A DNA stretch of 64,000 nt from Saturnia japonica (GCA_033032175.1 CM065323.1:14260001-14324000), one strand, 5' to 3'; shown: positions 10,601-22,280, numbered from the stretch's first letter. Program-made: numbers and translations. Notes: generated from the letters alone by a model not told the origin.

Positions 10601-11033
10601 TATATACGGAAATATTTTAAATTTGAAAAACTAGCACGTTAATTTATAAACTTAACACGTATTTTTTCACTGACGCTCCGGAGTTTTGTTCACTGTTCAC
10701 TTTAAAGGAAGGAAGTAGGTACGTAAGGCAATTTGAAAAATGAACACGTTTTTTTTCTTCATACAATGTTTAGATAAATGTCAAAATAATATAAATCTGT
10801 TTTGCCTAATACATTTTTAATTTGTTATTCTGTATTTTTTGTCCATTAATTAACAATATGGAAAAACATTGAGTATCATAATATAGGTGTGTATACTGAA
10901 TTAAATGATTTTTTGTTGAATTGATGTCAACATATTAACATAACTTACGCAGTTAAATAATAACTTGGATTTATTTTTAAAACAATCTTATTTGTCGCCA
11001 CGCGGCGTCCTTTTGAAAAAGGAAAAGGTTATA
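10601..11033 (-). promoter_or_regulatory. Native 5' flank / leader of the five-exon gene (c3)
   Basis: This is the counterpart of 4875-5299. It directly precedes the intact c3 ATG with the context GTATATAATGTCG. The 10 bases next to the ATG are also kept in the copies where R1-like ORF1 replaces the rest, which places the replacement junction precisely. No clear core promoter element is assigned. Confidence 0.45.
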
Positions 11034-11045
11034 CATATCGAAATT

Positions 11046-11250
11046 TGGCGGTAAGCTATTTCTTTTATATCTATATAAGTACAGACAAAGCCATTAATAC
11101 AAAACTTGTTTAATCGAATTTTTAAACAGAGGTATTTGGAAACATAATTTAATATAAACATGATTTTATGTAGTTATTCCCACATTACTTTTTCTTATTC
11201 TTGTTTTGGCACCGCAAAAAGCACTGCGGTAAGCAATTTCTTTTTTGTAT
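11046..11250. repeat. About 180-bp tandem repeat, one full unit plus start of next
   Basis: GCGGTAAGC-ATTTCTTTT occurs at 11047 and again at 11226. The sequence between them (ATTAATAC..., TTTTATGTAGTTATTCCC, GGCACCGCAAAAAGCAC) recurs at 23359-23490 and 33924-34055, where it directly follows a copia LTR. Read together, copia inserted in the second unit of a short tandem repeat and split it. The repeat has no coding content. Confidence 0.55.
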
Positions 11251-11450
11251 TAATAGCAAACTATTGATTATTGGATCCGATTAGTTAAGCTTAAGAAGAG
11301 AAAATAAAAGACAGGCGTGAACGGAATGACAAATTACATGTATATTACCATACCAAAAAGAAACAGGAAATAGCGATGACAGAGCATATCAAAAATACAA
11401 TAAATATTGCCAGCCAGTTAAAGCTATTGGGCTGCGTTCATATTCCAACA
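11251..11450 (-). repeat. Copia 3' LTR (200 bp)
   Basis: It aligns along its full length with 23154-23353, with about seven differences. The element is therefore not recent. A matching LTR without the rest of the element is at 33721-33918. Confidence 0.75.
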
Positions 11451-11456
11451 TCCTCC

Positions 11457-12519
11457 CATGAACGTAAGCCCATATTCTTCAGGTGCTGAAGATGCTTCAC
11501 TTTTGGCAGAGCCTTGGTTAGACAGTCAGCAATCATGGAGCTTGTGTGAATGTACTCGACGTTAATGTGACCACAGTTGACTTTCTCCCGAACGAAGTGA
11601 TGACGAACATCTATGTGTTTACTCCTAGCATGATAGGCAGTAGTACCTGTAAGAGTAATTGCACTTTGGTTATCACAAAATATATTTATACTAATAACCT
11701 TCATAGAAGGCCACAGTTCACAATGTAACTGTCTCAGCCAAAGAGCCTCTTGAACAGCTGCTGAGATTACCATGTATTCATTCAGCTTCTGTCGTTGACA
11801 AGGCAATAGTCTGTTGTCTTTTAGAGTTCCATGATATTGCTGCATCTTGATATATAAAAACATATCCAGTACAGGATCTTCTTTCTTCCGTACAAGATGC
11901 CCAATCAGAATCACAATAACCTGTAACTTCTTTATTAATATACCTCTTGTAACATATTTTTAAATGCTTTGTAGCTTGTAAATATCTAAATATTCTTTTA
12001 ATAGCATTCCAATGCTGTACTGTAGGAGCTTTGTTATAACGACACAGTGTTTGTACAGCATAGCTAATATCAGGGAGTGTCCCCTGTGAAATATACAGTA
12101 AGCACCCTATTGCTTCTTGATAACGTATATTCTCCAGTATACAATCTTCAGAAGAGCTTGCAAATTTTATATTAGGATCCATAGGAGTTCCAACTGAATT
12201 ACAATTTTCCATTCTAAAACGTTCTAATGTATTTTCTATATATTTAGTTTGATCTAGGTAAATCCCTTTATCATCATATGAAATCCGAAGGCCTATATAA
12301 CAATTAGCTTTTCCTAGATCTTTCATTTTGAAGTTTATCATTAATATTTCCTTTATTTCAAGTGCTAATTTTTTTACCTTTATAAAATAATAATATATCA
12401 TCAACATATACAGTTAAAAACATAATATTACTCTCATCTTTATGTAAATAATATACACATGGATCCAAAAGTGACTTTAGGAAACCAATTTTATATAAGT
12501 AATTATCTAATTTTTTTGT
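11457..12519 (-). pseudogene. Copia RT end and RNase H
   Basis: The order on minus is as follows. The RT C-terminal part (12407 downward) has DLGKANCYIGLRI and TLPDISYAVQTLCR. RNase H follows with GYCDSDWASCTEERRSCTGY and STTEAEY. The classic copia tail then has CDNQSAITLTG, HARSKHIDVRHHFVR and MIADCLTKALPK. A roughly 20-codon tract around 11800-11900 is out of frame between the two blocks, and the RT box lies in a third frame near 12400-12520. At least two frame breaks make it inactive. Confidence 0.75.
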
Positions 12520-14079
12520 TCAAGTAAGGCTTGCTTGTTTTAAACCATATATAGATTTGTTCAGTCTACATACTTCTTTTAATCCATTCTCATACAATGG
12601 TGGCTGTGTCATATACAACTCTACGTCTATGTCACTTTGTAAAAATGCTGTTACTGCGTCAAGTTGCTCTATATGCAACTGATATTTAGCTGCTGTTGCA
12701 AGTAAGTATCTTACAGAAGTTAAACGAACCACAGGTGCAAAGACATCAGTGTAATCTGTACCATGTCTCTGTTCATAACCCTTGATCACAAGTCTAGCTT
12801 TATACTTTATTATACATCCACTTGCATCAAACTTGGTTTTAAAAATCCACTTACAAGGAATTACATGCTTTCCAGGAGGGAGCTCACATAGTGTCCATGT
12901 ATTATTTTCCAATAAAGAACTAAATTCACTATCCATTACTTTTATCCACTCATGCGCATTAGAGCTTTCCAACGCCTGCTTTACAGTATCTGGGTCATGT
13001 CCTGAAGACTCGAGAAGCTTACTTTGACACAGAAAAGTAGGTACTGACTTATTATTCTTCCTGGATTTCATCTTTCGAGTGGCCATTTCATTTGTGCTCG
13101 GGTTGACAGTGCCTTTAGGAATATAATCATCAGCGGAGTCTTCTTCACTAGGAGAACTTGAATAATTATAGTCCTTGACTGTACTCACACTTTCACATGT
13201 ACTGGTGTCGCTCACAGCTGTGTTATTTGAATTATCCTTCGAATTTTCCTGAAGAGAGAAATTTAAAGGTAATATAGAAAAGTTTTTTTGTATACTTTCC
13301 TCTACAAATACTACATCTCTACTTCTAATTATTTTTCCTACTTTTTCATCATAAAAACGATAACCTTTGGACTCCGGACAATATCCAACAAATATTAATT
13401 CTTTTGATTTACTATCCCATTTCAGCCGTTTTTCTTTAGGTACATGTACCATAGCTCGGCAACCAAATACTCTCATATCCTGAATATTCGGCTTAATACC
13501 AGTCCACATTTCTTCTGGAGTTTTATAATTGATTGATTTTGTAGGTGAACGATTAATAATATAAGCAGCCGTTGAAACAGATTCAGCCCACAGTTTCTTA
13601 GATAGTTTAGAATCTAAAAGAATACATTTTGCACGTTCAGTTAAAGTACGGTTCATTCTTTCACTCATACCATTTTGTTCAGGAGTGTATGGGACAGTAA
13701 GCTGTCGTTTGATACCAGATTCCATACAGAATTTATCAAAAGCATCATTCACATACTCCTTATCATTATCAGACCGTATGGTTTTTATTCTAATTTCTAA
13801 TTGGTTTTCTACTAATTGTTTGAAAATTTTAAACTTCTCAAGAACCTCCGATTTGCATTGCATAAAGTAAACAAATACCTTTCTAGAATAATCATCAATA
13901 AATGTAACATAATATCTGGCACCACCGAGTGACTTTTCGTCCCTGGGTCCACAGACATCCGTATGTATTACTTCCAGTAGACCAGAAGCTCTTGTACCAA
14001 CATTTTTGAAAGGTTCCCTCTTTTTTTTACCTTCTAAACAGGTATTGCAAACTACATTTTTATTTATGTTCATATCCAT
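12520..14079 (-). pseudogene. Copia integrase and first part of RT (519 codons open)
   Basis: This is a long open frame. It begins within the integrase zinc region (CNTCLEGKKK, with the His pair in the neighbouring frame). The integrase core follows with catalytic Asp in HTDVCGP, Asp in IRSDNDKEYV and Glu in PEQNGMSERMNRT. Then come the GKRP-like linker (VFGCRAMVHVPKEKRLKWD), a Ser-rich spacer, and RT with WIFKTKFDASG, KARLVIKGYEQRHGTDY, LDAVTAFLQ and KSIYGLKQAS. The frame ends there by a shift, before the YVDD box. Confidence 0.8.
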
Positions 14080-14456
14080 ATCAACTCTTCAACAGAATCA
14101 TGCAATTTATGAAGAGTATGATAGCTTGAATGTCCCATTCTTTGATTCCAAGGTTGGGCTGAGGATAACAGAGCAAATATTTCATTATGTACCACATATA
14201 AATTATTTTGTGCATAACCAGTCATGAATAGTTTTGAGTTTTGATAAATTTTACAGCAATCTTTAATAAATTCCACTTTACAGTTATTTTGAGTCATTTG
14301 GTGTATTGAAAACAAATTTACTGCCAGGTCTGGTACATATCAAACATTTTTTACTTGTATGGTTCCAATTAATTTATTGCTGTCACCATCATAACTTTGT
14401 ATATTTACTTTACCACAGCCCTTCACTGTTAAATTCTTATTGTCTGCCACCTTAAT
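14070..14456 (-). pseudogene. Copia protease-integrase spacer and integrase His pair
   Basis: The 81-codon frame has WNQRMGHSSYHTLHKLH, the HH half of the integrase HHCC finger, whose CC half is at the start of the next ORF. Upstream frames carry VADNKNLTVKG and a VPDL-like segment typical of the copia protease end. The solo LTR begins directly upstream at 14461. Confidence 0.65.
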
Positions 14457-14460
14457 GCTA

Positions 14461-14846
14461 GTGTAGTATGTATGCTTGATCCCTAGTGTAGGTACTCACT
14501 ATCCAACTCTTCTAACACTACTTTAAATTAATAATTAATTTCGAGGGTATGGAAGCAAAAACAAGTTAACTGAACGATTTATTTCAGAGCGAGTGTCTCT
14601 CCGCTACTTTCCATTTAATTAAATATAAAATTACAATTAATAATAATAATGCGCCGGAGTGGGTGCAATGGCGGCGCGATCTGCTCCGTGATAGGTGCCA
14701 GCATGTGGCCATCTTTAAACAGGCGTGTCTTAGCCTATTGTTAAGGATTGGAGTATAATTATGTCGTAAACCTTTAAGGAGCGTTTGAACGGACTCGCCT
14801 ACTATCCTATTACTCAAGATAGTAGACTAGCCAGTGATTCGCTACA
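14461..14846. repeat. Solo LTR inside copia (386 bp, TSD CTAG)
   Basis: The sequence starts TGTAG and ends CTACA and is flanked by CTAG at 14457-14460 and 14847-14850. Copia coding sequence continues on either side of it (ASVTS and TSIKVADNK), which confirms an insertion. The 4-base duplication fits a gypsy-type integrase. The owner family is not present elsewhere in the window. Confidence 0.65.
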
Positions 14847-14850
14847 CTAG

Positions 14851-15469
14851 TAACCGATGCAGGTCCAAAATCATATCATACTTCTTTGTTATTCGTCATA
14901 TGTATTGCCACTCCTGAATCAATGTACCAACATCCATTCTCCAGTCCAGGTGAGACGGGAAAGGCGCTTGAAGGATTGTAAAATTTAGTGGTATTATCTG
15001 TTGTTTTATTAAAAACCTTTTTTTGGTTTGAGCTTTGGTTCATATGACAATATTTAGATATATGTCCATATTTATTGCATTTGAAACAACGGGGACCTTT
15101 GCCTGAGGGTTTATAATACTTAGCATTATTTTTATTATGATGTGAATACAAGGCGACAGAGTCATTAACATTTTTTACATCTTGTAATATTTTAGTTTTA
15201 ACTAAATCGGTACTTATTGTCACACCTGAGCTCTCCATGGCCATTAACATAGGTTTATAGGAATCTGGTAGTCCAGCAAGGAGTAGCGTTCCCAGCCACT
15301 CATCACCAACTATAAAATTTATATTTTTGAGCTTGTGTGCACAAGTAATCATTTTATTTACATAATTTTCTACAGTACCACAACTCTCTAAGGTTGTAGT
15401 GATTAATTCACGCAAAAGACCTACCTTTCTGGTCAGCCCCGAGTCATCAAAAGCTTTCTTAAGATTATT
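14851..15469 (-). pseudogene. Copia gag C-terminal part and protease start
   Basis: The frame carries the gag block NLKKAFDDSGLTRKVGLLRE, LESCGTVENYVNKM and DEWLGTLLLAGLPDSYKPM. A zinc knuckle CFKCNKYGHISKYC follows, then the protease motif CWYIDSGVAIHM. It is interrupted upstream at 15470 by a solo LTR and downstream by another at 14846. The gag N-terminus belonging to it is at 22815-23000. Confidence 0.75.
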
Positions 15470-15474
15470 CCATA

Positions 15475-15760
15475 TGGTTGTGAATGACCATACGTCGTTT
15501 AAAATGGGTAGGATAGGTACCTTTATGAGCTGAAGAATGTTTTGATGAGCTGATTGTTTTGTACTTGACACTCACTACTAGAGTTCACTGAGCCGGCGCC
15601 GGTTTACTTTTAATCCTGCTACAATTAGTAAAACCTTTCACTGTTCTTGCAAGTCACGAGCAGACATTGTCACAGAGCGGAAAAAAATGAACCACAGACA
15701 ATCGCGGCGGCAGTGTTTCCGTGTTCATTTCGTGCTGAACGTCACGTCATTCTGGCGTGA
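15475..15760. repeat. Solo LTR inside copia gag, 3 bases short
   Basis: This is the same element as 22472-22760, with target copy CCATA at 15470-15474. It lacks the final three bases of the 289-bp LTR, because the copia sequence is cut at 15760 and composite copy c4 begins. Confidence 0.65.
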
Positions 15761-17004
15761 AATAAACTTTAAACACATCCTGTTAATTTATTATAATAAG
15801 AGCTTACTAGGAGGAAATATAAACTTCCTACCTAACAAAAATAAAATTTAATAATAAAAAAAAAATAATAAGTATCAAGTTTTTGCATTAATTTATAATA
15901 AAAACCAATTAAAAATTTGGGCGATGGTAAATGGCGGAATTCTTTGTAGGTTAAAACATGTGCAATCTTTACAGGTCCCTTAAGCCTATGTTTTAAGATT
16001 GGAAAAAAATCTAAACTTTGGGGTTTTGAGGTGTTACTTTAACATGTGTGAGGATCCACTGTGGTTAGTCATAACTTATTTTTTATTTATAGGGAAATCC
16101 AACTTTAACATTACCTTATAAATCTTAGTCTAAACAAAGCCAAAAAGGATTTAAAATAAAGTTAAACTTGGTTAAAATTTTTAAAAGTGGTTAAAAAAAA
16201 TAATTCAAAAACATACCAAGTTTGAGTTTTTTTTTTTAATTTTTTTATTAGGATTTTATTCAAGGCACGAGCTTACATAACAAATTAGTAAAAATAATGG
16301 TACACCGAGTTTGGATTACTGAAAACTGGTTGCTACAGAGTGGTTCAATAATAAAATAAAATTTAAAATTTTTGAAGCTGGTCCACCATGACATTTTAAT
16401 TTACTTTTTCACAATTTCCCTGTTTTAAGTGAAATAGGCCCAAGATATTCTTGCCCCGAACATCAACCTTAATTACCCCAGGGGGAGGAATAGCTAAAAG
16501 TATGTACAGTGGAATGTAACCTTTTTTTTTCTCATCATACCTTGAGGGTTTCCACGAGCCCGGCCGGTTATTTACTGCTCATTAGAATTTGGTCAAGTGG
16601 AACATTAAACAAAAAAAAATTACCAGACAATTCCGATTTTCCGGTCCTCGTGCGAACTTCAGGCTCTCGTTCCTTAATTGTGGTAGGGGTGAGTAAGGAT
16701 TCTTTTTAAAATTAAAATGACGTTAAATGAAATTGGAACATTATTTTCAAGCAATAAAAGTTTTCATTGTTACCGAAAATCCTCAATATCGTCCATATCA
16801 ACTTGCCGGCTGTCCATTAAAAAAGCCTTGTATTAAAAATTGAATAAATTATGTTATAACAAAACTAAACCTTAAAAAATTTTCAAAATATTTAAATTAA
16901 CTCACATGGGCGTTCCTTGCCCCATAAAATAAAACATTTAAATTTATTTCTTTGGATAAAAATACCCGATTCCTCCTCTTAAATAAAGGGAACCAGGAAT
17001 TATA
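15761..17004 (-). pseudogene. Five-exon gene, copy c4, heavily degraded
   Basis: The order of the composite repeat is recognisable: BEL fragment at about 15870-16052, intron block, exon 3 at about 16621-16705, exon 2 at about 16770-16822 and exon 1 at about 16903-17000. Dozens of small deletions occur throughout, unlike the nearly identical sister copies. No exon keeps frame. The copy starts just after where exon 4 should be. It is either an old copy or, more likely given its neighbours, poor consensus sequence. Confidence 0.55.
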
Positions 17005-18325
17005 TACGAGCCCACAAAAACATGTTCCAACAAGCTTTGGCGGCGGTCTACACAGGTATCGCCCACTGCCCCTATAGGGGGTATTATGTGATAGGGATAT
17101 CCACCCCATTCCCCGGCCACCGCAACACTGCCTGTGTTTAGCCCAACATTTTCCTTTATTACCCTTAACCCGAATCCCATTTTTGAAACCCGCCCCTTGT
17201 CCTGAACGGGCGCCCGGATTTTATAATTCGAGAACCTCCCAGGGAAGGAAGGTTTTATACCCAATTCCAACTGAGCCCCTCACCCCCATATGTTATATAC
17301 TTTACCGTTGGCCGCAGTGTAACATAGGGCCATCGCGCTGAAATTTTTCATTTACCCCGGGCCCTTCTCCCCTTTTAGGGGCTAACTGTCCGACCCGATC
17401 AAAGTATTTTTTTTTTTGCCTACCCGGAAATTATATTCTGTCCCGGAAAGGGAAATCCTTAAGCCGCATGGTAACAATATTTCCAGGTCTCCGGACTTCT
17501 TTCGTTCCGGGCCGCAGGCGGAAAGACCCGGCCTTTTCCTTCGGCCGCCAGGGTTCGCACCCGGGAGGGACATCGAGGCCTTCTTGGTGGGTAACATTCC
17601 CCAAAAAATCAGTATTCCCAAATATCCTAAATAGCTAACTAGGGTTTTAGGGGTAATCTCCCGGCCAAAGTGGGTTATTATTATGCTTACCTAACTGGGA
17701 CACCCCGGCTGGTGCAAACCCATCGAAGGTAATCTTGGTTAAAATTCCTCTTTGAGTTCGGACCTTTAACTTATTTTCAAGGAATTGCTCGCCATGGGCC
17801 CCACATAAAAACCTTTAAGGTAGGCCCCTCCTTAAATGGTGCTACCCTTGAGGTTCCATTTTCCAATAAAATGCGTCCATTCCCTTGGAAGGCCTCCTTT
17901 GGGTAAGTTCAATCCCTCGAGCACCCCCCGTCCATTATATTTCCCTAGCAGCATCGACGAGGACCCCAGAGATGGGTCTAGTCTTTTCCAGGCTTGTTAG
18001 CCTTAAGGGAGGAGTTTCCTTCCCCCGAATCAGCCAATCGGCTTTTTTCTACCAAAGAAGTGGGCAAGGCTTAGCCCGGCCGAACTGCAAAAAGTCCAGC
18101 TCCCGTTCCTTAGGCCACAGACAAATCATTTTTTAAATTGAGGTCTTTATTTAATAGAAGGAAAATTTTCGGGGAAACAACCGATTCCACCGTAGGAATT
18201 GGGCCTTCTAAATATTCCCCCATACTGGGTTTCACCGACCCAAGGAGTTTTTAAGGCCCTACCCCTTCCAGGTTTAAACAAATACCAAAGAGCGCGCAGG
18301 TTCAGCCGCCGACCAATGGCACGTT
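17005..18325 (-). pseudogene. R1-like ORF1 and 5' UTR, copy c4, degraded
   Basis: It follows the R1-like ORF1 of c6/c7 in order but with many short gaps. Recognisable pieces are the region near 17030-17110, the TACCCCCGGGC-type tract near 17355, the CAAGAAT-like centre, and the 5' UTR at 18170-18325. No frame is open over the family length. The open frames seen here (for example 17885-18136 plus) are chance. Confidence 0.5.
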
Positions 18326-18635
18326 AACCAACCAATTTTTTCCGGAAAAACAAAATTCCCCAAACAAAAACGATGATTTCCTAGAGAATTAAATAAAATA
18401 TGATCGAATGCATCTAACCTACCTGTAGTGTTATTATCTCCGGTCAGATCTTGAATCAGATACATCATCTGCCATTGCCGACGTGTCTGAAGAAATAACG
18501 TCATGAATAAATAAATGCTATTAAACTACATTCCTGTGTAATTATATTATAATAAGGCTTCACAAATACGGAGAGAAATATAAACATATACCTACCTAAC
18601 AAAAAATAAAAGAAATAATAATAAATAAAAATAAT

Positions 18636-18870
18636 AAGTGCATCAAGTTTTAGCTTAATGGTAGTAGGAGCTAACAAACCAAGTGGGTCAAAAATTTGGG
18701 CAATGATGGATAATATAGTATGCTGTTAATAACTATTGCTAGGTATAACATATAAGCAATCTTTAGCAGGTAACCACTTAAGACCTAGTGTCTTTCCATG
18801 TCATGTGGAAAAAAATCATAAGACTGTGTGGGTGTATTCTGAGGTGTTGCATTGTAACATGTGTGAGGAT
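18636..18870 (-). pseudogene. BEL/Pao pol fragment in intron 3 of c5
   Basis: This is a copy of 9157-9407 with several one-base gaps, so no coherent frame remains. Confidence 0.55.
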
Positions 18871-19932
18871 CTCCTGTGGTTAGCTCCTAACTTATTTATT
18901 TATTTATAGGGAAATCCAACAGTTATACATATACTCTTATAAACTAACTTAGTCTAAACATTAAGCCAAAACAGGATTTCACAAATAAAATTACAACAAT
19001 AATGGTTAAAATTAAAATTTAAAAAAAAAAAAAGTACCGTTTGTTTTTTTTTTTTTTCAATTTTTATCTATCTAGGAGTTTTATTGCATCACGGCACTGT
19101 AGCTTACGATAAAACATTACGATCCAAAAATAATGGTGAGCACCGAGATGTTGGTAGTTGACTCGAAAACTAGGTGGCTGACAGAGTCGAAGTTCAATAA
19201 TAGAAGTAGCCACGGAAATTCGTAAAATTTATTAAGCAAGACTGCAGTCCTATCCGATGACAGTTTTAACGTTTAGCGTTTGTTCACAATTTCACCTGAT
19301 TTTAAGTGACAATGAGGCCCAAGATATATGCTATGCCTCCTGCAACATCGGAAACTTAATTACCCCAGGGGCGCAGGAATAGCTAAAAGTACCCTGTACA
19401 GTGGACATCGTACCACCTTCAATTTAAATTTTCTCATCATGCACCTTGCAGGGTATTCCAGCGGATGCACATGAGAACCATGGATTATTATACTATCATC
19501 ATTGAGAATTGTGGTCAAGTGTGAACATTAATACAATAAGAAAAACTTACCGACTGAGTTTCAATTGATTACTCTCCGGATCCTCGTGTCGATTTACTTC
19601 AGGCTCTCGTTCTCTTAATAGTGGTGGTAGAGGGCTCGACGTACCGGAACACGATTCTTTTTACAAATTAGAAATGACAGAATATAAATGAAATAATGAG
19701 AACATTATATATTGCAAGACAATAGAAAGTATTTCATCTGAATTACCTGAAAGAGGTACCTCCAGTGGAGGTGGCGTCGACATATCAACATGACGCGGCG
19801 GTGTCCAGTCTAAAAAAGCAACTTAACGATAAATAAAAATATGAATATAATTATAAAGTATCATAACAAAACATAAACCATATAAATAAATTTTACAAAT
19901 ATATTTCAAATTAGCTCACATGGTGTCTGTTC

Positions 19933-20438
19933 CGGCCACCGGCTAAACCTACCGATGTCCGGATGGGAAAATATTCCAGATCAGACGCCTGGGGTTTTGA
20001 GTGCACTGTTTATGCTGGTTGCGGATTCACCTACCCCAGCAAGAATGTAGCAGTAAAGCCCACTCACCTGGAGGTTTTCAGCGCTGCACCGAGTCGGTAG
20101 TCACGTAGCTGGCCGGCGACTCTTTTCCACTCGCAACTCGCACCCGAAAAGTTTGTCCAGACGCTTCTCTAGTATATAATTTTTTACACCTTGTTTTATC
20201 GCAGTATTAACCTTAATAATAATTAAAGGCAGTTTTTTCTTATAACACCACGAACAAAAATGGCGGCAGCGGTAACTCGACTACACGACGACTCGTAGTG
20301 TTTTCAAACCGCGGTGCGCGTCGCCGGGTTTCTCCGCGCACGCATACCGACGACTGGATGCGAGTCATTTGAGCGAGTCATAGCCAACCCTTACCAGGAT
20401 AGGAAACTCTGACAACCACGCACTATTTGGCCCAAACA
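19933..20438. mobile_element. 506-bp insertion in exon 1 of c5
   Basis: This is the same insertion as 30544-31055, flanked by GTGTCTGTTC (the second copy here lacks one C). The sequence starts CGGCCACCGG and ends GGCCCAAACA. It has no terminal inverted repeat, no TG/CA ends and no poly-A, so I leave the class open. Confidence 0.5.
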
Positions 20439-20553
20439 GTGTTGTTCTCTATGCCGCCATAGAAATAAAATCATTTAAATTTATTTCTTTCCGCTGCATA
20501 AACAATACCCGATTCCTCCTCTTCAGAATGAATAGGTGAACTCGAGTTCGACA

Positions 20554-22280
20554 TTATATACGCCAGCCCCGAGGAAACGACCTGCTTCCAACAACGCTTT
20601 GGCGGCGGTGACTGGGAGCGACAGGTGGATCGCTCCACTGCCCCTCCCATAGGGGCGTATCTCGCCTGCCCTGATGAGGGATGACTCGCACCCCCTTCCG
20701 CCGCCGCCACCGCGACGACATCTGCCTCCGTCACCGTCTCATCCAGCCCAACGATCCGGATGTTGGCCATCTTCATTGGTAGGGCCACTGTGGCCACACC
20801 CGCCAACGCCTCCTGCAGTTTTTGAGCCAACCCGCCCGCTTGCTCCTGACCACGGGCGCCCGGAATTTCTATAATTCGAGACCCCATGGCCGCGAGGCGA
20901 AGAGACAGGTTCTCTATACCCAATTCTTCAACTGCAGCCCGACTCACCCCATGAGGGCTGCCTTATAGGTCACTCCCCTCTCCACCGCCTCTGGCCGCAG
21001 TGTAACGATCACCGCGGCGATCGCGGCGTCGAGGGAAGCTTCCTCTTCAGTTTACCCCCGGGCACCTTACTCCCCTTATTAGGGGCTGGAGACTTTGCCG
21101 CAGCGACCGATGGACACAGCTGATTTTTTCTTGGCTCTGTGCCTACGGCGGCGGACCACAGTGGTCCATCCGACCTCCTCGAGGGTCCCGGAAGCAGGGA
21201 ACAAGTTAACTTGAAGCCGCAGTTGGTATTTCGGAGGCGGGACCACCTCCATTTCCAGCGTCTCCGGAGGCTTGCTTTGCGTGGTCCTGGGCCTTGCAGG
21301 CTATAGGAGAATTACCCGTCGCCTAATAATAATCATGTCGGCCGCCAGTGGTGGTCTGATCACCTTGGCGGCGCGGAGACTGCTCCGTCTAGGCCTTCCT
21401 ATGCGTGTGGTCACTACCTTCCAAAGACAGCCGGATCTAGCGCTCCATCTCCGTTAAGGATTGGAGTCCTCAATATATGTCGTAACTAGGGCTTTCTGCA
21501 GGAGCGTCAATCTGAACGGGCTAGAACGCTACGGGCTGTGATTACTCAAGCTCCAGTAGACTGGCCAGTGCACCTCGCTACACTGGGTAACCGATCCGGC
21601 AGTGGTCTGCAACACCGGCACTGCGATCGGAGTAGCTTCATCGTTGAGCTTCGCAGGGCGACAAGTTCCGTCATATGTAGTTCGTCGACCTCCTTGGCGA
21701 ATCTTACGTGTTCCCTGCGAAGGAGGAGCGTTTGCTCGCTAGGGTGCGCGCCAGGGCAGTAGAAGTAACCTCCTGTAAGGTCCAGGCCGCCTCCTTCAGA
21801 GACTGGATTGTACGTATCCTTGAGGTTGCCATACTTCTGTTGTTTTACCTCAAGAATCGCGTCCACCTTCTCCTTGGCAAGCGTCCTGAGCCTTTCAGGG
21901 TTCGAGGAGTTCAATGCCCTCGAGCACCCCCACGCCCACCTTAGATCATGTGCCTCCCTAGCAGCAGTCGCACGAGTGATCCCTCCAGACTGACCGGGTC
22001 GTGCGTCTTTGCCCTCCGAGGCTGTGTTAGCCTTGAAGGGACTTAGCATTCCATTTTTATTCCCTCCATGTGACATCAGCCAGATGCGACCGAGTCATTA
22101 ACATGTTGTCAATCATCAAAGTAAGTGGAGCTACAGGTCTGTCAGCAGTGCCGAACTGCAAAATCGGTCCAGCTTCGATTCTGTCCAGGACCACTGATGC
22201 AGAATCCAGTTGTCCGTGTTAAGATTGCCAGTGTCGTCGTTATCTTAATAGAATCTGCGTAAAATTCTGCCCCTACCCAG
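20554..22280 (-). pseudogene. R1-like ORF1, copy c5, sequence blended with copia from about 21300
   Basis: From 20554 to about 21250 the sequence follows R1-like ORF1 (compare 31172-31880), with a frame break near 20949. From about 21300 to 22266 it alternates short runs from R1 ORF1 and from copia 14640-15284, in parallel order. Examples are TAATAATAATCATG set within the R1 text at 21329 and GTCATATGTAG at 21670. This is not a pattern any recombination would make. The frame is broken throughout. At 22281 the sequence becomes pure copia. Confidence 0.6.

Larger units (their letters stand above)
11251..15760 (-). mobile_element. Copia retrotransposon, 3' part (3' LTR, pol, most of gag)
   Basis: This is a minus-strand Ty1/copia element. 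The LTR at 11251-11450 begins TGTTGGAATATGAAC on minus, like Drosophila copia, and is preceded by a purine tract ATGGGAGGA. The target duplication TGTAT lies at 11246-11250, and its partner is at 23354-23358 next to the 5' LTR. The two halves therefore belong to one insertion that is interrupted by gene copies c4 and c5. The element contains two solo LTRs (14461-14846 and 15475-15760). Confidence 0.75.
18363..20554 (-). pseudogene. Five-exon gene, copy c5 (insertion in exon 1, small gaps)
   Basis: Exon 4 lies at about 18423-18486 (two bases short). Exon 3 is at about 19551-19656 and exon 2 at 19747-19809. Exon 1 is split into 19920-19932 and 20439-20554 by a 506-bp insertion. Exon 1 also has the one-base deletion seen in c1 and c7. 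Exon 5 is absent. Many single-base gaps versus c7 occur between 18400 and 19600, which suggests consensus errors in this copy. It is a duplicate of c7 (29018-31172). Confidence 0.6.

Noticed and set aside
8443..11033. Five-exon gene unit as an autonomous transposon with terminal inverted repeats
   Set aside because: The borders GGAACTTGAAGACC and AAAAGGTTAT are not inverted repeats of each other and no target duplication is visible. Segmental duplication fits better.
12782..13027. Plus-strand ORFs opposite copia pol
   Set aside because: They are antisense shadows of the long integrase-RT frame.
14457..14850. DNA transposon with CTAGTGTAG/CTACACTAG inverted ends
   Set aside because: CTAG is palindromic and also the duplicated target. 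TG/CA ends and the resumed copia frame fit a solo LTR better.
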